Positions 1-7,868 of a stretch of DNA of 64,000 nt are shown piece by piece (within the stretch, counting starts at the first letter, position 1; each line of letters begins with the position of its first letter). Made by a program: the position numbers and the translations under genes. Below the pieces are notes generated by a model. The model did no database searches. It was not told the DNA's origin and saw nothing but the letters and a program-made list of their open reading frames with translations. The stretch comes from Methanoculleus chikugoensis (GTDB taxonomy: Archaea; Halobacteriota; Methanomicrobia; Methanomicrobiales; Methanoculleaceae). Location: the NCBI RefSeq assembly GCF_019669965.1, contig NZ_AP019781.1, positions 372,001-436,000 on the forward strand. Direction: 5' to 3'.

Positions 1-592
1 CATCGATGGTCTTCGGGGCGATCCTGACCTCCTCGCCCGAGAGCCGGGTCTTCTCGAGGTGATCGCAATCCCACCCGCCGACCGCCGCGACGCCTGAAGC
101 GAAGTCGATCGCGCCCTCGTCCGGGGCGAGGATCAGGGGATTTTTCAGGCGCAGGTCGCCGATGTAGCCGCCGACGGCCGGAGCGATGGTGACGTTCTTT
201 GCCGGGACACCGAAGTGGCTCAGCACGCCCGGGTCGTGGATGTTGACGACGTAGACCCGCTCGATGCCGGTCGAGAGGGCCCGTGCGACGGCCCGGGCGC
301 TGATCGGTTCGCCCGGGGAGAAACGTTTGTCCTGCCGGGAGTAGCCGAGATACGGGACCACCAGCGTGTTCTTCGAATGATCGGCGGCATCGATAGCAAG
401 AAGAGTCTGCATGAACATATCGTTGTCCACGATGCTGCTGACGATCAGGGTTTCGTCGTCCAGTTCTCCGCACTTAAGATACAGTTCCCCGTCGGGAAAT
501 CGGGTGAATTTCGTCTCGACCAGTGAGATTCCCAGTCTTTCGGCGACGCGGGCTGCGAGAACCTGGGACCGTTCCGTGCTGATTATTCTCAT
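1..592 (-). CDS. prs: Ribose-phosphate pyrophosphokinase, partial (C-terminus beyond window)
   Basis: Makes PRPP from ribose 5-phosphate and ATP, feeding nucleotide, histidine and methanopterin synthesis in the cytoplasm. The frame opens with ATG at 592 (MRIISTERSQVLAARVAE) and runs to the window edge without a stop. It shows the Prs hallmarks: the TKFTRFPDGELYLK segment, the VPYLGYSRQDKRF loop that binds ATP, and VNIHDPGVLSHFG with the metal-binding His-Asp. About 197 of the usual ~285 residues are present. It is divergent from lonB; the 33 bases up to the TATA-like palindrome at 635-642 form a shared promoter region. Identification is firm; only the missing C-terminus is unknown. Confidence 0.93.
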   Translation of the reverse strand, partial: MRIISTERSQVLAARVAERLGISLVETKFTRFPDGELYLKCGELDDETLIVSSIVDNDMFMQTLLAIDAADHSKNTLVVPYLGYSRQDKRFSPGEPISARAVARALSTGIERVYVVNIHDPGVLSHFGVPAKNVTIAPAVGGYIGDLRLKNPLILAPDEGAIDFASGVAAVGGWDCDHLEKTRLSGEEVRIAPKTID

Positions 593-634
593 GAAACACC
601 TTTGGTAGAAAGTATTTGAACGAGGATGAATAAA

Positions 635-642
635 TTATATAA
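635..642. promoter_or_regulatory. Divergent TATA box between prs and lonB
   Basis: The palindromic TTATATAA fits an archaeal TATA box. It is about 35 bases before the ATG at 674, which fits a start near 662 and a short leader for lonB. The same palindrome is 43-50 bases upstream of the prs ATG and may serve both directions. Its position excludes the upstream lonB start at 626. Confidence 0.6.
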
Positions 643-673
643 GTACCAGTGCAGCAAAGAGGTAAACTCGACG

Positions 674-2611
674 ATGGATTCGACGCAAACACCAGAAATT
701 CCCAACATTGAGCTCACGAACGACGAACTGGAGGAGACGGATGTCTTTTCCGGCCTTGAGCTGAGCGCATCGTCGGATATCGACGTACCCCCGAATCTCA
801 TCGACCAGGTCATCGGCCAGGAGCATGCCGTCGAGGTGATCCGGAAGGCCGCCGTCCAGCGCAGGCACGTGATGATGATCGGCACCCCGGGGACCGGCAA
901 ATCGATGCTGGCGAAGGCGATGGCCGAGCTCCTCCCGAAAGAGGAACTACAGGACATTCTGGTCTACCCGAACCCCGAGGATAACAATAACCCCATCATC
1001 AGGACCGTCCCCTCCGGCCGCGGCAAGCAGATCGTGAACGCCCACAAGGTGGAGGCGCGGAAGAAGATCCAGATGCGGAGCACCCTCATCATGCTCCTCA
1101 TCATCGGTATCATCGGCTACGCGATCATCACCTACCAGTGGCTCATGGGCATCATTGCCGCCGCATTCGTCTTCATGGCGCTGAAGTATTCGATGCCCCG
1201 CGAGGAGGCGATGGTCCCGAAGCTCCTGATATCCCACGACCCGAACACCACGGCGCCCTTCATCGACGCCACCGGTTCGCACGCGGGCGCCCTGCTCGGC
1301 GACGTCCGGCACGACCCCTTCCAGAGCGGCGGGCTTGAGACGCCGTCCCACGATCGCGTCGAGGGAGGTGCCATCCACCGGGCGCACGGCGGGGTGCTCT
1401 TCATCGACGAGATCAACACCCTCACCCCCCACTCCCAGCAGAACCTGCTGACCGCGCTCCAGGAGGGCACCTTCCCGATCACCGGCCAGAGCGAGCGCTC
1501 GAGCGGCGCGATGGTCCGGACGGAACCGGTTCCCTGCCGGTTCGTGATGATCGCGGCGGGCAACCTCGACGCCATCCAGGGGATGCACCCGGCGCTCCGG
1601 TCGCGTATCCGGGGCTACGGCTACGAGGTCTACATGCGCGAGACGATGGAGGACACCCCGGAGAACCGGAAGAAGTTCCTCCGGTTCATCGCGCAGGAGG
1701 TCAAGAACGACGGGAAGATCCCCCACTTCGACCGCGCGGCCATGCTGGAGGTGCTCCGCGAGGCCCGGCGCCGCTCGAACCGGAAGGGTCACCTGACCCT
1801 GAAACTTCGTGACATGGGCGGGCTGATCCGGGTGGCGGGCGACCTCGCCCGGCAGGAGGGTGCGGAGTTCACCACGGCAAAGCACGTCCTCGCCGCGAAA
1901 TCGGCGTCCCGCTCGATCGAGGACCAGATCTCCGACGAGTACATCCGGCGGAGCCGCGACTACGACATCACCGTCATCGAGGGCACCCGGGTGGGCCGGG
2001 TGAACGGGCTTGCGGTGATGGGGAGCGACTCGGGCTCGGTGCTTCCCATCATGGCCGAGGTGACCCCGATCCAGGGAGCGGCCGGCACGGTCATTGCGAC
2101 CGGTATGCTGAAAGATATCGCCAAGGAATCGATAACGAACGTCAGTGCCCTGATCAAGAAGTTCACAGGGAAGGATATCCGGAACATGGATATCCACGTC
2201 CAGTTCATCGGCACCTACGGCGGTGTCGAGGGCGATTCGGCCTCCGTGACCGTGGCGACGGCGGTGATCAGCGCCATCGAGAATATCCCGGTGCGCCAGG
2301 ACGTTGCGATGACCGGCTCTCTCTCGGTCCGGGGCGACGTCCTCCCCATCGGCGGGGTCACCTACAAGATCGAGGCGGCGGCAAAAGCCGGGATCAGGAA
2401 GGTGATCATCCCGCGGTCGAACCTCGACGATGTTCTGATCGAGGAGCGCTACCGCACGATGGTCGAGGTGGTGCCGGTCGATCACATCGAGGAGGTCCTT
2501 CAGAACGCGCTCGTCCCCGAGAACCGGGACGGGTTCCTCTCGAAGCTCCGGAAACTGGCGGTCAACCCGACCGGTCTCTTCGATCCGAACGTCGGGCGTT
2601 CCATGGTCTGA
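674..2611 (+). CDS. lonB: Archaeal membrane-anchored Lon protease (LonB)
   Basis: ATP-dependent Ser-Lys protease of the cytoplasmic membrane that degrades misfolded and regulatory proteins. From the ATG at 674 it is 645 residues. Walker A GTPGTGKS lies near residues 70-77. Two hydrophobic segments near 137-171, inserted between Walker A and Walker B (VLFIDEINTL), are the membrane anchor typical of archaeal LonB. The C-terminal protease domain has Ser522 (GDSAS) and Lys565 (GGVTYKIE). An in-frame ATG at 626 is rejected because a TATA box lies inside that extension, whereas 674 is preceded by an AGAGGT ribosome site. The tldD gene follows after 6 bases, so these are probably one operon. Confidence 0.95.
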   Translation: MDSTQTPEIPNIELTNDELEETDVFSGLELSASSDIDVPPNLIDQVIGQEHAVEVIRKAAVQRRHVMMIGTPGTGKSMLAKAMAELLPKEELQDILVYPNPEDNNNPIIRTVPSGRGKQIVNAHKVEARKKIQMRSTLIMLLIIGIIGYAIITYQWLMGIIAAAFVFMALKYSMPREEAMVPKLLISHDPNTTAPFIDATGSHAGALLGDVRHDPFQSGGLETPSHDRVEGGAIHRAHGGVLFIDEINTLTPHSQQNLLTALQEGTFPITGQSERSSGAMVRTEPVPCRFVMIAAGNLDAIQGMHPALRSRIRGYGYEVYMRETMEDTPENRKKFLRFIAQEVKNDGKIPHFDRAAMLEVLREARRRSNRKGHLTLKLRDMGGLIRVAGDLARQEGAEFTTAKHVLAAKSASRSIEDQISDEYIRRSRDYDITVIEGTRVGRVNGLAVMGSDSGSVLPIMAEVTPIQGAAGTVIATGMLKDIAKESITNVSALIKKFTGKDIRNMDIHVQFIGTYGGVEGDSASVTVATAVISAIENIPVRQDVAMTGSLSVRGDVLPIGGVTYKIEAAAKAGIRKVIIPRSNLDDVLIEERYRTMVEVVPVDHIEEVLQNALVPENRDGFLSKLRKLAVNPTGLFDPNVGRSMV

Positions 2612-2617
2612 TGGGTT

Positions 2618-3946
2618 ATGGCTGAAGTACGCTACTACGATATCCGGTGCGTACGCGGCGAAATCACCCTGGTCGATATCGACAACGGGGTGGTCGAGTC
2701 CGCGGGCACTTCATTTTTCGACAAAGCCGTGATCCGGGTGCTCGGATCGAAAGGATGGGGCGTCCTCACCCGCGATCACGTCGATATCGATTCGAAACGC
2801 GAGGTTGAGCGCCTCGTCGAGGCGGCAGCGCGTCTTGCGGCCGTCACGGAGGATCACCTCGACCTTGCCGACGCGCCGCGCGGGGTGCTCCCGGTTCCTC
2901 CTCTCGGGGAAGATCCGCGGGACGTCGATCTCGAGGAGAAGACCCGGCTGCTTGCCGGGATCGAGGAGGCGGCACGCGTTGCCGGCGTGGGAAACACCCG
3001 GGCGCGCTACACCGAGGGGATCGACGCGGTCCGGTTCCTGGATTCGAGCGGGAACGAGTACTCTTACGAGGCCGTCCGGTCCGGATTCTCGGTCGTCGCC
3101 ATCGCTTCCAGAGACGGAGTAATGCAGATGGGGAGCGAACGCGACCACATCACGACGGGGTTCAACCTCCGGAACAAGCAGGAGTTCGGCCGGAAAGCGG
3201 GCGAGGTCGCGGTATCCCTGCTCGACGCGAAGATCCCGAAGGGCGGGACGAAACGGGCGGTGCTCGACCCGGAGCTTGCGGGCGTCTTCACCCACGAAGC
3301 GGTCGGCCACGCGAGCGAGGGCGACCTCGTCCGCGAAGGCGCATCGGTTCTCGGCGGGAAGATCGGCGAACGTATCGGCTGTGCGGGGCTCGTCATCGTC
3401 GACGACCCCTCCCTCCCCGAGTTCGGGTTCATCCCCGTTGACGCCGAGGGCGTCGCGGTAGAGCGGACGGAGATCGTCCGCGACGGCATCCTTTCCTCTT
3501 ATCTCCACAACCGCGAGACCCTCGCGGCGGTCGGGAACGGGGTTCCCGGCCACGCCCGGTCGGAGCACGGAGCGCCGCCGATCGTCCGGATGAGCAACAC
3601 CTTCATCGAGAACGGCGACGCGGCCTACGACGAGATCCTCGAGGAGTGCCGGGACGGCATCCTGCTGATTGGATCGAGGGGCGGGCAGGTCGACCCCGGC
3701 CGCGGCGTCTTCCAGTTCAACGCGGAGTACGGCTACTTCATCGAAAACGGTGAGAAGGCCGGTATGGTCCGGGACGTCTCGCTCTCGGGCGAGATCCTCT
3801 CCACGCTTCACAACATCGTCCTGATAGGAAACGACCGGAAGATGAGCCCGGGATACTGCGGGAAAGGCGGGCAGAGCGTCCCGGTCAGCGACGGCGCGCC
3901 TCATCTCCTGCTCGAGAACGCAACCATCGGGGGGCGCGGCGAATGA
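2618..3946 (+). CDS. tldD: TldD family metalloprotease
   Basis: 442-residue TldD-type zinc peptidase. In the family TldD pairs with TldE/PmbA and cleaves small unfolded or modified peptides. The metal site HEAVGH is at about residues 226-231, followed by ASEGDLV, and the glycine-rich GHARSEHGAPPIVRMSN segment is characteristic. It begins 6 bases after lonB and its last 4 bases overlap the start of the next gene (ATGA), so translation of the pair is probably coupled. The natural substrate cannot be told from the sequence. Confidence 0.92.
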   Translation: MAEVRYYDIRCVRGEITLVDIDNGVVESAGTSFFDKAVIRVLGSKGWGVLTRDHVDIDSKREVERLVEAAARLAAVTEDHLDLADAPRGVLPVPPLGEDPRDVDLEEKTRLLAGIEEAARVAGVGNTRARYTEGIDAVRFLDSSGNEYSYEAVRSGFSVVAIASRDGVMQMGSERDHITTGFNLRNKQEFGRKAGEVAVSLLDAKIPKGGTKRAVLDPELAGVFTHEAVGHASEGDLVREGASVLGGKIGERIGCAGLVIVDDPSLPEFGFIPVDAEGVAVERTEIVRDGILSSYLHNRETLAAVGNGVPGHARSEHGAPPIVRMSNTFIENGDAAYDEILEECRDGILLIGSRGGQVDPGRGVFQFNAEYGYFIENGEKAGMVRDVSLSGEILSTLHNIVLIGNDRKMSPGYCGKGGQSVPVSDGAPHLLLENATIGGRGE

Positions 3947-5235
3947 ACGGCGATGACCTGATCGAGAGGATTCTCCGGGAGGGCGAACGTCGGGCCGACG
4001 AGGTCGAGGTCTTCTACGCCCGGGGACTGAGCGTCGCCACCGAGATCAAGAAAGGGATCCTCGGGAACGCCGAGGAGTCGGAAGCCTGGAACGTGGCCGT
4101 CCGGACGGTCAAGGACGGGCGGATCGGGTTCTCGGCCACGAGCGACCCCGACCGGTGGAAGGAATGCCTGGACGCGGCGCTCGCGAGCGGCCGGCTCGCC
4201 ACCCCGCAGCAGTGGGGAGGGTTCCCGAAACCGGCCGATCTCGCGGGCACCCCTTCCGCGGCCGACGGGGATCTCGTCGTCGCGGTGGAGGATGCGGCGC
4301 GAATGGTCGGCGAACTCCTCTCCGGTGCCGCGGAGCACCCGGTGGAGGTCGTCGGCGGGGGCGCGGATCTCGCCCGGTCGTACCTCGCGGTCGCGAACTC
4401 GAGCGGCGTCTTCTACGGCATGGACCGGACGGTGGCGGCGGTCTCCCTCGAGACGATCCGGGAGCAGTCCACGGGTTATGAGTTCGACGCCTCCCCGTTC
4501 CTCGCCGATATCGATGCCCGTTCGGTCGGCGAACAGGCTGCTTCGCTTGCCGCCCGCTCCCTCGGGGGCCGCGATATAAAGACCGGGCGCTACGACGTCG
4601 TCCTCTCCCCGGTTGCGGCCGCAAGCCTCCTCGGGCAGGTTCTCCTCCCGGCCCTCTCCGGGCGGAACGTGAAGGCCGGCCGGTCGTTCCTTGCGGACAA
4701 GGTCGGCGAACAGGTCTTTGACGAGCGCCTCTCCGTCTACGACGACCCGTTTGCCCCCGGCCTCGGGAGCACGGCCTTCGATGCGGAGGGCGTCCCGACC
4801 CGCCGCCTGGTCTTCGTGGAGCAGGGGGTGCTGCGGCGGTTTGCCTACGATCTCAAGACCGGTTACCGTTACGGCGAGGGGAGCACGGGGAGCGCCGTCC
4901 GTTTCGGGAGCGAAGGCCCCGGGATCGGCGTGCACAACCTCTTCATCGACGGCCCGCAGGTAAAAGAGCCCGGCGACGAGCGGGCGATCTGGATCCACGA
5001 CGTCGTGGGCGCCCATACCGCGAACCCGTTCTCCGGCGACTTCTCGGTGGAGATCTCGAACCCCTTCTGGATGGAGGGCGGGGAACCGGTCGAGCCCATC
5101 CGGACGGCGATGCTCTCCGGGAACGTCTTTGAGATGCTCGGGGGTATCGGGGGGCTCGGAAATGACTCAAGACGCGTCGGACGGCTGACGATTCCATCAA
5201 TACGGTTAAATAACCAGCAGATCATTGGTAAATAG
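3943..5235 (+). CDS. TldE/PmbA family protease partner
   Basis: 430-residue PmbA/TldE-like protein, the non-zinc partner of TldD in the known heterodimer. Family features include IKKGILGNAEESEAWNVAVR near the N-terminus and a C-terminal half with IWIHDVVGAHTANPFSGDFSVEISNPF. It has no HExxxH motif, as expected for the partner subunit. The 4-base overlap with tldD and immediate abutment with the next small membrane gene place it in the lonB-tldD operon. Together with LonB the operon looks devoted to proteolysis. Confidence 0.9.
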   Translation: MNGDDLIERILREGERRADEVEVFYARGLSVATEIKKGILGNAEESEAWNVAVRTVKDGRIGFSATSDPDRWKECLDAALASGRLATPQQWGGFPKPADLAGTPSAADGDLVVAVEDAARMVGELLSGAAEHPVEVVGGGADLARSYLAVANSSGVFYGMDRTVAAVSLETIREQSTGYEFDASPFLADIDARSVGEQAASLAARSLGGRDIKTGRYDVVLSPVAAASLLGQVLLPALSGRNVKAGRSFLADKVGEQVFDERLSVYDDPFAPGLGSTAFDAEGVPTRRLVFVEQGVLRRFAYDLKTGYRYGEGSTGSAVRFGSEGPGIGVHNLFIDGPQVKEPGDERAIWIHDVVGAHTANPFSGDFSVEISNPFWMEGGEPVEPIRTAMLSGNVFEMLGGIGGLGNDSRRVGRLTIPSIRLNNQQIIGK

Positions 5236-5499
5236 ATGATGGAAGAGATCCTTGCCATCCTTCTTGCCGTAGCGATAGCCGCGGCGCTCTATTACCTCAT
5301 GAAGAAGGCCATGACGCTCGTCATCAACGCCGTCGCCGGGCTCATCACGCTCTGGCTCCTGAACTACTTCGATGTCCTCAGCTGGTTTGGGGCACCCGAT
5401 ATCCAGATCAACCTGGTGACGATCCTCATCTGCGCCCTCGGAGGGCTGCCGGGCGCTCTGGTTCTGGTCCTGCTTCACCTTGTCGGGATCACGATCTGA
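5236..5499 (+). CDS. BofA-like small membrane protein
   Basis: 87-residue hydrophobic protein with two or three membrane segments (LAILLAVAIAAALYYLMKK; VNLVTILICALGGLPGALV). The pattern matches the sigma-K processing inhibitor BofA family, which occurs in many archaea where there is no sigma K, so the Bacillus role does not carry over. The ATG at 5236 directly follows the TAG of the previous gene; a second ATG at 5239 is equally possible. In this operon a membrane protein could modulate LonB or another protease, which is an inference from position only. Confidence 0.75.
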   Translation: MMEEILAILLAVAIAAALYYLMKKAMTLVINAVAGLITLWLLNYFDVLSWFGAPDIQINLVTILICALGGLPGALVLVLLHLVGITI

Positions 5500-5541
5500 G
5501 AGGGCCTCCCGATCATCTCTTGCTTCTTGATGCTCCGTCAA

Positions 5542-5707
5542 CTCACGCGAAGCCGCGAAGTCCAGGCAGGTGTTGATAGTACTTTTTCGCGTTCTTCGCA
5601 CCTGACGGTGCTCGAACTCCTGTCTGAAACCTTTCGGGTTTCTCAAGCTCCGGCCCTGCGGGCCATCGCACCCTTTGGGAAAGTCGTCCTTCGCGGCTTC
5701 ACGTGAG
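5542..5707. repeat. 166-bp element bounded by a 19-bp inverted repeat
   Basis: CTCACGCGAAGCCGCGAAG at 5542-5560 pairs with CTTCGCGGCTTCACGTGAG at 5689-5707 with one mismatch. The interior holds several short hairpins (for example GCACC-TGAC-GGTGC at 5598-5611 and AAACC-TTTC-GGGTTT near 5628) and no gene. The shape is that of a small non-autonomous element or a multi-hairpin intergenic unit. No target duplication was recognised. Confidence 0.5.
5597..5620. repeat. REP-like hairpin repeat, copy 1
   Basis: CGCACCTGACGGTGCTC plus ACTCC; 21 of 24 bases match the copy at 6007-6030. The core GCACC-N4-GGTGC can form a hairpin. A third, inverted relative lies just after pgk at 21791-21810. Confidence 0.5.
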
Positions 5708-5756
5708 ACCACCTTAAATACAGGGCCGGTAGAAGCCCAGTAAGGATAGCGATGCA

Positions 5757-5778
5757 CCTCACGTGAAGAGCGACGGAT
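5757..5778 (+). repeat. 22-bp dispersed repeat, copy 1
   Basis: CCTCACGTGAAGAGCGACGG plus AT. The reverse complement recurs at 25931-25952 with one mismatch, 20 kb away. The repeat covers the GTG start of the decayed ORF at 5763. Confidence 0.5.
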
Positions 5779-6015
5779 GGAACATCCGGGCAGAAACCCA
5801 TATCCCCTGCCGTGATTCTTCTGGAATCGTGGCCCCGACCCGGGCGGGTGCGCTCTTTGCAGCCGTCATCATGGCCCTGTATCCGCTTGTTGCCGCGGGG
5901 GTGCTGACAGAAACCCGCGGGTGACCCGTTCAACGTCCCGGCGCGTCTTGCCGCCCTGTAGGGGTTCCTTGCCCTCAGCATCGCAACCCTTCTAACGCCG
6001 TTCCTCCGCACCTAA
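5763..6015 (+). pseudogene. Decayed small membrane protein gene
   Basis: A GTG-started frame (5763-5924) encodes about 53 residues with a membrane segment (GALFAAVIMALYPLVAAGVL) and then stops. Shifting frame at about 5920 restores coding-like sequence (GDPFNVPARLAAL), one in-frame TAG, then a second membrane segment (GFLALSIATLLTPF) ending at 6013-6015. One frameshift plus one stop in an otherwise two-helix protein suggests a decayed gene of about 85 residues. A TATA-like CCTTAAATAC lies at 5712-5721. No family is recognised, and chance hydrophobic reading in GC-rich DNA is not excluded. Confidence 0.35.
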
Positions 6016-6030
6016 CGGTGCTCACACTCC
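6007..6030. repeat. REP-like hairpin repeat, copy 2
   Basis: CGCACCTAACGGTGCTC plus ACTCC, the second copy of the repeat at 5597-5620 (three mismatches in 24). It sits just before the 3' end of the convergent ATPase gene, where it could act as a terminator-like hairpin. Confidence 0.5.
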
Positions 6031-6064
6031 CGCCCTTCGGCCGGTCGCGTTCGGCCCGTCGCTA

Positions 6065-6745
6065 TTAGAACAGACTCGCCTCCGAGTAGACCATAATCTC
6101 GTTCTGGAGGATCTCGAACGGCTTGATCTCCCGGGAATGGGGCGACCGGCGCATCTTCACGACCTCGAGGACCAGGTACACCTCGGTGAGTCCCCGGGAG
6201 CGGACATACCGGAGGAGAACCACCGTATCCGCCAGGTACTCCACGAGGCCGTACCTGCTCCCGTACTGATTTGCCGGGCTGGTCTCGCTCGTCAGCACAA
6301 GGGTGCAGTCTTCGTCCCGCATCACCTCGATGAGCCGGAACATCTCCTGCCGCCTGTCGGCCTCGTCCTCGAAGAGCCCCTCGAAGAGAGAGATCGGGTC
6401 GATGATCACCCTTGAGGCTCCCGTGCTCTCGATGAGAGCGGGGAGCTCGCTCTTGATGCTGCTGACCGCGAGATTGAAGTCGGTCGGATCCAGCCGGAGA
6501 AGGTAGAACCGGTCGTCGAAGGCCTCCATGTCCCACCCTTTCTGCGCCATGGTGGCCTGGAGGAGTTCCTCCCGTTCTTCGAGGCTGATGTAGATCACCT
6601 TCTCGCCACGGCAGAGTCCTTCGTATGCGAACTGGAGAGCGAATGACGTCTTTCCGGTGCCGTAGGTGCCGACGATCGCGCAGATGCTCTTCTCGAGAAG
6701 TCCCCCCGAGAGCATCGCGTCCAGCCCTTCAACTCCGAAACTCAC
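6065..6745 (-). CDS. KaiC/FlaH-like RecA-fold ATPase with intact Walker A
   Basis: 226-residue single-domain KaiC-family ATPase. It opens MSFGVEGLDAMLSGGLLEKS, typical of the family, then Walker A GTYGTGKTSF near residue 27, and a Walker B-like strand SRVIIDPISLFEG without an obvious catalytic Glu. Such proteins act as regulatory or scaffold ATPases; FlaH of the archaellum is the best-known relative. It follows the upstream ATPase gene after 11 bases and is certainly co-transcribed with it. Divergence from a GspE/GspF motor pair suggests a role in pilus or secretion control, but free-standing KaiC-like regulators are common in methanogens. Confidence 0.8.
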   Translation of the reverse strand: MSFGVEGLDAMLSGGLLEKSICAIVGTYGTGKTSFALQFAYEGLCRGEKVIYISLEEREELLQATMAQKGWDMEAFDDRFYLLRLDPTDFNLAVSSIKSELPALIESTGASRVIIDPISLFEGLFEDEADRRQEMFRLIEVMRDEDCTLVLTSETSPANQYGSRYGLVEYLADTVVLLRYVRSRGLTEVYLVLEVVKMRRSPHSREIKPFEILQNEIMVYSEASLF

Positions 6746-6756
6746 CCGGTTTGCCG

Positions 6757-7593
6757 TTATACCACCATCCTGATGTTCTGCACCTCGAATCCCTCCGTCG
6801 CCGAGATCGAGACGGCGAACTTCACCAGGTTCCTGGCCTCGAGGCGGGGCATTACGCCCCGGAACTTCTCGAAGTACATAACCCGCTGCCGGCGCTGTGC
6901 ACCGCTCTCCTCCCAGCGAAAGAGGATCGTGGCGTCGACGCAGTCGGCGATCTCAAGTTCTCTTCTTCTGTCCAGAATGCCGGACGTGAGCAGAAGATAG
7001 ATCGTGGTGTTCCGGCGCTTTGCGGCGCGTTGCAACCCGCGCAGGAAGGCGATGAATGCATGCCAGCGTCTCCCTTCGTTGAGCGGCGGCGCGATATCGG
7101 TGAGCGAATCAAGGATAATTAGGCTGTTCCTGGGGCACTGATCGATCGCCCGGGCGAGTTCTGCAAGGACATCGCCGTTTTCTTTGCGCTGTTTCTTCTG
7201 CAGACGTTCGATAACGCTTCCCTCCCCATACCAGTCGGGGGGAACGATACTGGCGTCGAAGTAGAGCTCCGAGAGGTCGTGGAAGACGATCTCCTTCCCG
7301 AGGCGATCATAGAGAGCAGGATTGAACGAGAGGGCTATCTCCTTCAGGATATCCTCCTGCATCCGGGTGAACGTCACGTACGAGATGCACTCCGGGAGCA
7401 GGAGATGCTCGTCGGCCACCCCGTCCCGCTTCAGCCGGGAGAGCCGTATGAGCGACGTCTGCACGAATTCGACGTTGCCGGCACCAGGCTCCCCGAGGAG
7501 CAGCACCGCCGATCCCGGCGGAACGCCTCCTTCCAGCACGGGATCGAGCGAGGCGATACCCGTCGGCACCCGTACCTGGAGAGCGTCGTGCAT
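6757..7593 (-). CDS. KaiC/FlaH-like ATPase with degenerate Walker A
   Basis: 278-residue RecA-fold protein resembling its downstream neighbour. The P-loop reads GEPGAGNVEF: the invariant Lys is replaced by Asn, so normal nucleotide hydrolysis is unlikely. A Walker B-like strand SLIILDSLTDI is kept. It probably forms a pair with the 226-residue ATPase, one active and one inactive. The ATG at 7593 has no ribosome site. A TATA-like CTTTAATC on this strand near 7625 would give an almost leaderless mRNA, whereas CTTATATAG at about 7605 would place transcription start inside the gene, so the start may be a little further in. Confidence 0.72.
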   Translation of the reverse strand: MHDALQVRVPTGIASLDPVLEGGVPPGSAVLLLGEPGAGNVEFVQTSLIRLSRLKRDGVADEHLLLPECISYVTFTRMQEDILKEIALSFNPALYDRLGKEIVFHDLSELYFDASIVPPDWYGEGSVIERLQKKQRKENGDVLAELARAIDQCPRNSLIILDSLTDIAPPLNEGRRWHAFIAFLRGLQRAAKRRNTTIYLLLTSGILDRRRELEIADCVDATILFRWEESGAQRRQRVMYFEKFRGVMPRLEARNLVKFAVSISATEGFEVQNIRMVV

Positions 7594-7693
7594 ATCACAT
7601 TGTCTATATAAGGAAAACGATTAAAGCGTTCTGGTTCTGCGCAACACCCGGAGAATCTATAACCCCCCAGGGGCGCCATCGCGAAGAAAAAGC

Positions 7694-7703
7694 ATATTTA
7701 TAT
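7694..7703 (+). promoter_or_regulatory. TATA box of the GspE/GspF operon
   Basis: ATATTTATAT in an A-rich context (AAGAAAAAGC just upstream). The expected start near 7727 leaves an unusually long leader of about 135 bases before the ATG at 7865. Confidence 0.55.
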
Positions 7704-7739
7704 CTATTCGCCGCCACATCCCCTAGTATCTCAGGCAGC

Positions 7740-7761
7740 TCCGGGGCATCGCGACCCCGGA
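7740..7761 (+). promoter_or_regulatory. Hairpin in the long 5' leader of the motor operon
   Basis: TCCGGGG at 7740-7746 pairs perfectly with CCCCGGA at 7755-7761 around an 8-base loop. It would lie close to the mRNA 5' end if the TATA box at 7694-7703 is used, and could regulate stability or translation. Confidence 0.4.
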
Positions 7762-7793
7762 TTGGAACTCACAACAGATGGGTCACAGAGAAC

Positions 7794-7868
7794 ATGCAGA
7801 AATCCGTCAGTAATCCGGGGGTTGCGAAGATTTTTACGGGCCTGTTTCAGGTGCGGATGTCGCGATGA
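7794..7868 (+). CDS. Possible 24-residue upstream ORF coupled to the secretion ATPase
   Basis: ATG at 7794 to TGA at 7866-7868 encodes MQKSVSNPGVAKIFTGLFQV plus RMSR. Its stop overlaps the ATG of the next gene (ATGA), as in coupled operon genes. No family is recognised and the length is within chance. It may be a leader peptide or simply non-coding leader. Confidence 0.25.
   Translation: MQKSVSNPGVAKIFTGLFQVRMSR

Noticed and set aside
626-673. Longer lonB reading frame starting at 626
   Set aside because: A TATA box lies inside this extension and a ribosome site precedes the ATG at 674.
947-2485. Very long open frame antisense to lonB, and similar long antisense frames over ahaA, ahaB, rpoB1, pgk and nrdD
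   Set aside because: They arise from GC-rich codon bias opposite well-identified genes and encode low-complexity Arg/Asp/His-rich strings with no family.
5500-6060. CRISPR array
   Set aside because: The repeats are few, unevenly spaced and hairpin-like, with no regular spacers; no cas genes occur in the window.
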